NCBI GenBank assembly: GCA_015143735.1
Contig: VKHC01000216.1
Coordinates: 1-15,325 of the forward strand
Direction of reading: 5' to 3'
Length of the DNA: 15,325 bases
Source: Synura sp. LO234KE
Lineage: Eukaryota > Sar > Synurophyceae > Synurales > Mallomonadaceae
This document shows positions 9,529 through 15,325 of the stretch, one piece after another. The first letter of the stretch is position 1; every line of letters starts with the position of its first letter. Below the pieces are notes generated by a model. It searched no databases and had not been told where the DNA came from. It was given only the letters and a program-made list of their open reading frames with translations. The translations under genes were made by a program, and so were the position numbers.

Positions 9529-10269
9529 TTAATTCACTGGTGTTATTTGAAACAATATCCTATTAGGTATATTGGAAGTACCAACGGGTACCAACTGCTG
9601 ACCTCCATCATCTGCAGAGCCTTTGAACCCAATAGATACATTTGCGCCTCGGCAATTTACATTGTTGCCAATACTATTGGAGACAATGTTTATATACATT
9701 TCCCCAGACATGAAGAAAACGCACTCTATCGTTGCAGTACATAACTTGGACTGGAAAAACGCTTTCACATTATAATATATTATTGTGAAATCCAAGGAAC
9801 CATCAATGACGCTGTAGTAAATAGCTGAATCAAGATCTACAAACAAATCCACCCAGAATGCAGCTATTGCGTTATACGGAACCGAGCTATCAATCATACT
9901 CTTTCCTACGCAGCAAAAAGAGCTATTATCAGATAATGTGAAATGAAGTAATCCATTCGAAGTAACAACAACTTTTCCGAAATTTTTGCCGAAATAAGGG
10001 AATTCTGAAGGGAAAGATACGATTGCTACTGATTCATCCTTCATATTACCAAGGATACTCGCTTGAGCATAACTTTCAAATACAGATCCAATGTTTTTGT
10101 ATGTACTAATTTTGTACTTATTCTGATTCTTTAATAAAATATTCTCATTTATCTCGCTTATTGTTTCCAACCTCTTAATTTCTTCAAGAAAGACTTGCTT
10201 TTTTAAATTTATTGAAAGCACTAGCACAATATTAATCTGATGTAGTAATGTAGCATGCCTAATAATCAT
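9529..10269 (-). CDS. NIDO-like beta-sandwich protein, AT-rich; N-terminus uncertain
   Basis: A 246-residue frame from ATG (10269) to TAA (9529). Residues about 86-240 have the layout of nidogen-like or similar extracellular adhesion domains. FPYFGKNFGKVVVTSNGLLHF (89-110) corresponds to the usual F-x-F-x-G-x-x-[FY]-x-x-V-x-V-x-S-N-G-x-L-x-F start. PYNAIAAFWVDLFVDLDSAI (131-150) is the N-x-I-A-x-F-W-x-D-L core. It is followed by YYSVIDGSLDFTIIYYNV, a CVFFMSGEMYINIV strand pair (183-196) and SIGFKGSADDGG (212-223). Five cysteines (119, 120, 177, 183, 206) would suit an extracellular fold. There is no good signal peptide: residues 11-22 (QINIVLVLSINL) are only weakly hydrophobic, and residues 28-60 look helical and polar. 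A missing upstream exon or truncated gene is therefore likely. The coding DNA is clearly more AT-rich than the kinase-FHA gene. The family call is by motif memory. A sugar- or matrix-binding surface role would be inference. Confidence 0.6.
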   Translation of the reverse strand: MIIRHATLLHQINIVLVLSINLKKQVFLEEIKRLETISEINENILLKNQNKYKISTYKNIGSVFESYAQASILGNMKDESVAIVSFPSEFPYFGKNFGKVVVTSNGLLHFTLSDNSSFCCVGKSMIDSSVPYNAIAAFWVDLFVDLDSAIYYSVIDGSLDFTIIYYNVKAFFQSKLCTATIECVFFMSGEMYINIVSNSIGNNVNCRGANVSIGFKGSADDGGQQLVPVGTSNIPNRILFQITPVN

Positions 10270-10421
10270 AAAATTTTTTGTAACTCCAGGAACTTATCCT
10301 GCCATGTGTCAATGCCAGGATCGCGTAGCTTGTCTAGACCATTTTCGACATTTTTCCTTTGGCCACAACCCACAACGCACACTGGAAGTTTTAGAAATAT
10401 AATGTGTCCCGGCACCAAGTT
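10266..10421 (-). pseudogene. Short open frame resembling the start of a helicase-associated repeat
   Basis: A 51-codon minus-strand frame runs from after TAG (10424-10422) to TGA (10268-10266) with no in-frame ATG. Its end reads GLDKLRDPGIDTWQDKFLEL. W-x-x-x-F-x-x-L is how helicase-associated (HA, PF03457-type) repeats begin, and these are abundant in some stramenopiles. The repeat's Gly-His-x-x-V-P part is missing, so this would be an exon or fragment. Its stop overlaps the ATG proposed for the NIDO-like protein (ATGA-type overlap). That may mean the two are pieces of one disrupted or spliced locus, or simply chance. Confidence 0.25.
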
Positions 10422-10555
10422 CTATTGGTTGTTTTTGTGAGGATTTATAATTTTCTCTGCACATGATCTAGCTGTATTATCTCACTCGAAATATTATTTT
10501 CTATAACGTCCCGTAGCTTCGAAGCAAGGAATTTACACCGTTTAGTGTTTGTATC

Positions 10556-10593
10556 GGATAGATGCGATAACTTTGGATAGGTGCGATAACTTT
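10556..10593 (+). repeat. Short tandem duplication (2 x 19 bp)
   Basis: GGATAGATGCGATAACTTT is followed directly by the same 19-mer with one change (a to g at position 7), then a partial third unit, ggat. It is not inside a supported gene. Confidence 0.6.
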
Positions 10594-11017
10594 GGATGAA
10601 TCCAACTAACGTGATAGAAAGAGTTCAGAACTTGTAGATTGAAATAAACTCGCGTGGGCCTAAGTTTCTTAAAATTCGGATGGAAACGAAACTTAGCAAA
10701 TTGTATTACTGAGCTACTTGCGAGTGATAGTGACAATTCCCGCGACTACTAGGCGAGAGAGTCGAAGACCTCGCTATGTGCCACCTCCTCGAACCGCCAC
10801 TGTACTACGCCCACTTCCTGCTTGATGATCTCTTCGGCTTTCTACCGCTCTCAGCAGGATTCCCTGCTAGGATCCAGCGCTCACCCACTGGGACCTGCAC
10901 CAGCCTCTGCTGCTGTAGCGAACTTCCGTTAGTTAGCCCTGCGTTTGCGTTCTGCCTGGTGGTGTGTATCCACACCTGTCATTTATGGGGATGTGGTGGA
11001 GGGCTGAAGATAACCTT
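10594..11017. other. Spacer with no gene seen
   Basis: The plus frame 10776-11165 is rich in Cys/Pro/Leu with no motif, and its end overlaps the dispersed repeat, so I do not call it a gene. The minus frame 10542-10736 is also unsupported. Confidence 0.4.
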
Positions 11018-11084
11018 CTCCGATTGCATTCACTCAGAGCCCTCTATTCGGTCGCGGGACTTGCCACCTGGCAGACACATAGAG
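11018..11084 (+). repeat. Dispersed hairpin repeat, copy 3
   Basis: ctccgattgcattcactcag aligns with ctccaggtgcattcacctgg of copy 2. It is followed by the shared tail ccctctattcggtcgcggga and cttgccacctgg. Here the stem is only partly complementary, so this copy looks the most decayed structurally. Confidence 0.55.
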
Positions 11085-11438
11085 GGTGGCTATATGCTTG
11101 ATGTTTTGTTGGGTATTGCCCGTATTTTATCCTGGTTCTTTGTCTCCACTCGTGCTTCCTATTAATAAATAAGTAGTAGCAGATTTTCGGGAAGTATGAT
11201 TCTTGTCCTGAATTTGTTAGCTTTGCATTCGCTAGGATTATTGTTGCTGCTCTTAGTGCCACCAGCACGTTTTTAACCACTTGCAAGGAGGTCACCAGCC
11301 AGCAGTCCTACTTCTTACGACCGCTAAGAAGGCAAGGTATGGAGCGAGAAAAATAATGCACTGAAGGAAAAAATACGTATTATAGCGATAGCAGTACTAA
11401 GCCGTCCCTGTAATTCTGTCCCATAAGGAGTGATATGA
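11085..11438. other. Spacer downstream of the kinase-FHA gene
   Basis: This is the 3' flank of the minus-strand kinase gene. It probably includes its 3' UTR, but I see no clear AATAAA just after the stop. The minus frame 11044-11295 has no motif. Confidence 0.4.
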
Positions 11439-13833
11439 TTACATTACTTTCAGAACTACTTTGATCTCGGTCTCCCCCACGGTGAGAGTATCTCCCACGT
11501 TTGCTCGAACCCAGCTGCACAAAACATTACGAAGGCCCAGTGTTACCGAAGCATAGGTGGGAGGATAGAAAGAGATGCAGCAATTTTACCGTTTTTTTGG
11601 GATCTTTTTGAACCGATTGACTTTAGTGCCATTGGTCGAGGCCAGATCCATTAATTCAACTGCCAACTCTCCGGAGACGCCCGCGACCAATCGCACGGTA
11701 GCATGTCTGTCGTTCACACAACACCCGCGACGTGAGAGGTGCTGCAGAAGCAGAAGCAGCGGCAGTACGGTTCCGTTCCCACTTCCGCCCCAACTCCCAC
11801 CCCCTCACCTTTCGGACACGTATTCGTCGTGGGGCAGCGCCAGGTCACAGCCCTCTCTCCCGACAGTGACAAGCCCCACCTCTTCGCCCACCTCTGGACC
11901 GCCCGCCCGCCTCGAAGCAGAGACTCGAGCGGGTACACCGTACACCTGGCCGCGCATCGGTCCTGACATAATCTCCAGGACAATGCCGACCATCAACGGA
12001 TCCACACTCATCGCGGTGGCGGCGCTCGCGGAGGATTCACGAGACCCACGGGACGCGGCCCGCTCCGGACGGCGGCGAGGTGATGGGCCCTGGAATGGAC
12101 CGGGCTGGGAATCGGGTACTGTGTGATCAGGGCCGGCCTGTAGACCGGTAGAAGGAAGTTGGTCCTCTGCCCGAAATATTGCGGACTTCGCTCCGGCATG
12201 CTGACTCCGGACCTCCTCCTCCGAAAAGGGGTGTGCTCCAGAACGGTCCCGAGGCGGCGGATTGGGCAGCTCTCCGACCGGAACACATAGAGCGGATCGA
12301 GACAGAGATGGATTCATATCAACTTCGCCATCTTTATTGGGCTTTGGCAGCACGTCTGGGACTGGTTCTTGAGGGCGTGCTGTCCGCGTCTTCCTCGTTC
12401 GCCGGGCTGACCCTTTGGACGTCTCCGTGGGGACACGCGGCTCCTCTACACACAGACCGATCGCCTCGTCGTTCTCCTTGTCACTGGGGGGATCTTCCTC
12501 TTCTTCCTTGCCAGAACTCCGCGGTCGCCCTCTTAGCTTCCCACCTCCTCCACTACGAGGCTGCGACTGACCGCTCGCTCTGGAGGTCAGCGGTTGTCGC
12601 TAATAGAGCAACGAAGCGTTCAAACGTGAGGATGAAGGGTGGTTCAGGAGATGTTATGGCGCAGAATAGTGAGGTTACGCGATCTACCGGTAGACTGGGT
12701 TTTCTGCTGGACATGGCTGACAGTAATCCAAGGTAGTGGTCGTAATCAGGTTCTTGAGTGTGGCTCAACGACCGGCATCGCAGGATGATTTCCCCCACCT
12801 AAGAGAGAGCGCAAAGATATGGGAGATCTGGCATATAAGAATATTGAAAACAAGCACTTAAAAATTTGAGCGAAGTGGACCGTTACGCAGTCAGTGTATG
12901 ATGGGATCGGGACAAGGGAAAAAGAAGCATATGGGAGTCCCAGACGTCATTGGCATACCTCGGGCATATCGAGATCAGAAGCTAATCTTCTGATATCGCA
13001 TTCTTTTTTCATTCTCCGGCACTCTTCGTCGGACTTGGCCGTGGACCAAGGCAGGTTCCCACCCATACTAAGAGACAGCAATACATAGCCCTAGCATCGT
13101 TGAAGGCAAGAGCGTAAGAGAGAAAGAGAGGCTGTTTTATTTGAATTGAACACACCATTGCTTCAACGTCATCTTTCCGTGCGGGGCTCGAACCTTCGTG
13201 GACTGTCACACTGACAAAAGCAGGAGTACCCGCTACACCCCCTCGATTCGTTTTCTCTGCGTGGCATCCTTCTCTATACTGAGTATACTTCTCCACAAGA
13301 CCGTAATCGATGAAGAACAACTCAGTATCTTCTTGTAGATAATCTGAAGAAGAACTTTTTCTCGACTTCAGAAGCATAAAATTGTCAGGTTTTACGTCAA
13401 CAAACAAATAGCCTTTGATATGCAACATTCTTAGTCCATCAAGTATTTTAGAGCCGATCCAAGATGCGTTATTACTGGTAACTGGGTGAGAATGAGAAAA
13501 TACCTTTAGGTCTGTATCCAGTCGTTGCAAAACTAAGTATCGAAACCCGGCATGATTTCCGTAGGAGCCGCTTGGCATTAAAGGTGCATATTTAAAGTCA
13601 AGTAAGACACCATTGTATAGTACAAATTCATAGTGAAGTGTGTCAGCGATCGCTTTTTGTTTGACAGCGCCTTTTCCTGTCCCTTTCGGAAGTTGGGCAC
13701 ATTTTATAACGAAATCCGCGGGATGATTGCCAGCGCGAGATAATTCATAACATGAAAAAACTTGAGCACATGCTCCTTCTCCTAATTTCTCGCCTATTAC
13801 CCATTTATTTGAAAATATATCACCTTTCTTCAT
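11439..13833 (-). CDS. VRK/CK1-like protein kinase with AT-hook and C-terminal FHA domain (six exons)
   Basis: Model, 626 codons plus stop: exons 13833-13156, 13090-12959, 12798-12688, 12599-11809, 11706-11614 and 11514-11439. All five introns (65, 160, 88, 102, 99 bp) are GT-AG and phases agree. Residues 1-300 form a VRK/CK1-type kinase. The glycine loop is GEGACAQV (18-25), the lysine is K44 (VIK) and the catalytic loop is D146-V-K-P-D-N151. DYG is at 176-178 and GTPAFVS at 202-208; the RKDDVEAM/GYVLL junction spans exons 1 and 2, and GGNLPW and RSLSHTQEPDY follow. The usual His two residues before the catalytic Asp is Phe144. KLRGRPR (328-334) is an AT-hook core, followed by EEEED. Residues 335-500 are Pro/Ser/Arg-rich linker. 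The FHA domain (about 508-624) has GR (554-555), S569..RH (571-572) and STNGT (594-598), the phosphothreonine-binding residues, and ends VGDTLTVGETEIKVV. A chromatin-bound kinase reading phosphothreonine is the likely role. The ATG is the first after an upstream in-frame TGA. The last splice uses a weak GTTC donor; the extreme C-terminus (VM then TAA) could differ. Confidence 0.85.
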
Positions 13834-14027
13834 GTTTTCAAAAAAAATAAAAAAGGTTTTTCAACGTCTAAATGTTGGACAGTCAGTTCTCGGTGGTGAT
13901 AGCACTTTTATTTCTGTTTCACGTAGAGCATAGAATAATTTAGTGCTGAAGGCATTCATATTCTAGACCCTTAATATTAATCTCTGGAAATCAGAGAAGT
14001 GTAATAGATTATTTATCGGAGTTGAGA
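13834..14027. promoter_or_regulatory. Shared divergent promoter region, 194 bp
   Basis: The kinase-FHA gene starts leftward and the GFLxRQ-repeat gene starts rightward from this spacer, so it must hold both 5' UTRs and promoters unless 5' exons lie further out. The left third is A/T-homopolymer rich (an aaaaaaaa tract and a second A run), as in nucleosome-poor promoters. No certain TATA box or initiator can be assigned. Co-expression of the two genes is inference. Confidence 0.5.
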
Positions 14028-15325
14028 ATGCTTGGACCACCAGACGACCAAAGTGATTTGAAGCCGTTACGTCAAACCTTGGTCTCTCAAGAAGAGTCCG
14101 ATATCGTGCTACCGAGACTAGTTCCAATAACTAGAAGAGTAGATCGGTTTGATGCCCCTAAAGACGACGCTCCTCTCGCTCCAGGATTCTTGTCCAGACA
14201 GCTCTCCAGTTTAGCTAGTGAGGAAGAGTCTAGTGGAAGTGCTGGAAAAGCTGCTGTTCAGAAGAAAACAAATTATGAGTTTCCTTCGTTAGGAGAGAGT
14301 AAAAATTCTGGTTTAGGGCCCCCTGACGTGGCAGGGCCAGCGCTGAAGCCGAGACAATCGTTATCTGCCAAGAGCAGTGAAATTCCTCAAGACGACGCTC
14401 CCCTACCAGGGTTCCTCACCAGGCAATTCTCCAGTCTTGCTAGTACCGTTCCTGATGATAAGCATGACCACGAAGATAATTCTATGCCGCCGTCGAAGGG
14501 TGGTGCGTACACGGAACACGTAATTCCCAGCGCGAAAGCGGTGGACAACCTTGGGCCTCTTGAAAGCTCAGATTCTGAAAACAAATCTGATAACAAACTT
14601 AATCAACGGTTTGGTCGATCGAACGGCCAGCATGCAGTACCACAAGATATCGCACCTGGTAGGGACGATCCTTCCGCCGGACCGGGATTTCTGTCCAGAC
14701 AAATATCCTACGGAGGCAGTCAATTCGACCACTGCGCCCCGTCTGAGGATGAAGAAAAGAGGACGCACTTCTCATCGCGCAAGAGCAGCTCGGAGACGCA
14801 AATGAGCGTGGTAGATATCTCGCGAAGGGAGAACATGCGGCCCATCAAGAACCAGGTTAGAAAAGAGCAATAGAATACATATAACCTTTGGATCAACAAT
14901 CTTATCCTGTGTCCACTCGCATTGCACACGGTATGTGCAGGAGGGGAGGCGAACTAATCGGGAAGCTCCTCCGACTGGGTTGTTGACGAGGCAGTTATCC
15001 GGCGGTCCTGACGAGTGGGACACTGGGACGGATGACCCCGAACATTCACGACATGGCTCTAGTGGACACGGACAGGGACTGGGGGAGCACTTAAGGCCGA
15101 GGCCAGATAAAGGGGCTGTGAATGTGCTTATGATTGGCACGGGTATGTGATCTCGGGTCGATATTCCCCCTCCCTCCCTCTCACTCGGTGGCCGTCCGTG
15201 ACTGTACCTCTGGCAGGGGAGTACACGACAGGTTACGTGGACAACAAGACGTCCTCCTACGAGTCCGACAAGGGCCCCGGAGGTGAGCACACGAATGATG
15301 CTTCAGCTCTGCCCTCCCTCCTCCC
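14028..15325 (+). CDS. Rossmann (GTGEYTTG) protein with N-terminal GFL[ST]RQ repeats, 3' end outside window
   Basis: Exons 14028-14855, 14941-15142 and 15217-15282; the next donor, GTGAGC, is at 15283 and the gene leaves the window. Introns of 85 and 74 bp are GT-AG with matching phases (0, then 1). ATG 14028 is the first in a frame open from 13950. Residues 1-330 are polar and probably disordered, with four copies of GFL[ST]RQ[LFI]S at 53-60, 128-135, 220-227 and 289-296 (the last is GLLTRQLS). Most follow a DDAPL-like acidic lead. A fifth degenerate site, LKPRQSLS, is at 106-113. Each copy gives hydrophobic-x-R-x-x-S, a basophilic (CaMK/AMPK type) phosphosite pattern. From residue 336, VNVLMIGTGEYTTGYV is a beta strand plus glycine-rich turn typical of NAD(P)-binding oxidoreductases of the Gfo/Idh/MocA kind; SDKGPG follows. 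I recall this start as conserved in algae and other stramenopiles, but not its substrate. Regulation by phosphorylation of the extension is inference. Confidence 0.75.

Noticed and set aside
10776-11165. 129-codon plus-strand frame
   Set aside because: It runs through dispersed repeat copy 3, has no recognisable domain, and is rich in Cys/Leu/Pro as expected from pyrimidine-rich DNA.
11575-12126. 183-codon open frame on the plus strand
   Set aside because: It is antisense to the FHA-coding exons; its Pro/Ser/Arg-rich translation is a by-product of GC-rich coding DNA.
12179-12736. 185-codon open frame on the plus strand
   Set aside because: It lies antisense to exons 3 and 4 of the kinase-FHA gene and has no motif; the minus-strand reading shows clear kinase, AT-hook and linker sequence.
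13009-13155. Unspliced continuation of the kinase frame after VEAM
   Set aside because: Conservation stops at the GTGTGT donor and resumes as GYVLL after the acceptor at 13092-13091, so this tail is intron and out-of-frame exon 2.
14022-14027. TTG as the start of the GFLxRQ gene
   Set aside because: An ATG follows six bases later at 14028, and non-ATG starts are unlikely in a nuclear gene; no earlier in-frame ATG exists after the TGA at 13947-13949.
14772-15290. 172-codon open frame on the minus strand
   Set aside because: It is antisense to the spliced GFLxRQ/Rossmann gene, whose introns and conserved GTGEYTTG explain the region.
1-15325. CRISPR array, bacterial operon or prophage
   Set aside because: No regularly spaced identical repeats, no ribosome binding sites or compact gene order; spliced genes show the DNA is eukaryotic.

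Overview
This window is eukaryotic nuclear DNA. Its genes have short GT-AG introns (65 to 160 bp), the spacers between them are long and hold mobile-element debris, and there are no operons or Shine-Dalgarno sites. The proteins (a PI4-kinase beta tail ending in a CCVGI-like motif, a VRK/CK1 kinase joined to an FHA domain, and a GTGEYTTG Rossmann protein) suggest a stramenopile or similar protist, perhaps a diatom. That is inference; no ribosomal or organelle marker is present.

Layout. Positions 1-183 (+) are the C-terminal end of a type III phosphatidylinositol 4-kinase beta. From 184 to about 9500 I find no intact gene. This stretch holds dispersed repeats, an ATTATCC motif array (1771-1900), a pol III-type box A/box B relic (2551-2599, -), two frame-broken coding relics (4070-5052 and 7090-7849, both +) and a roughly 0.9 kb non-autonomous DNA transposon with CCGCTATAGCGG-type ends (7954-8852). 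Positions 9529-10269 (-) encode an AT-rich protein with a NIDO-like beta-sandwich, directly preceded by an open frame resembling the start of a helicase-associated repeat.

The most informative part is 11439-15325. I rebuilt a six-exon minus-strand gene (13833 down to 11439, 626 codons) encoding a VRK/CK1-like kinase domain, an AT-hook, a long low-complexity linker and a C-terminal FHA domain. All five splice junctions are GT-AG, and every phase agrees. Across a 194 bp spacer lies a divergent plus-strand gene (from 14028, three exons seen, running off the window). It encodes about 330 residues of disordered N-terminus with four copies of a GFL[ST]RQ[LFI]S motif, then a conserved Rossmann start. 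The shared spacer makes a bidirectional promoter likely. A functional link between a kinase with a phospho-peptide reader and a neighbour carrying repeated basophilic phosphosite-like motifs is attractive but unproven.

A dispersed element occurs three times (near 1282, 9334 and 11018). Its hairpin stem keeps pairing in two copies despite different stem sequences.
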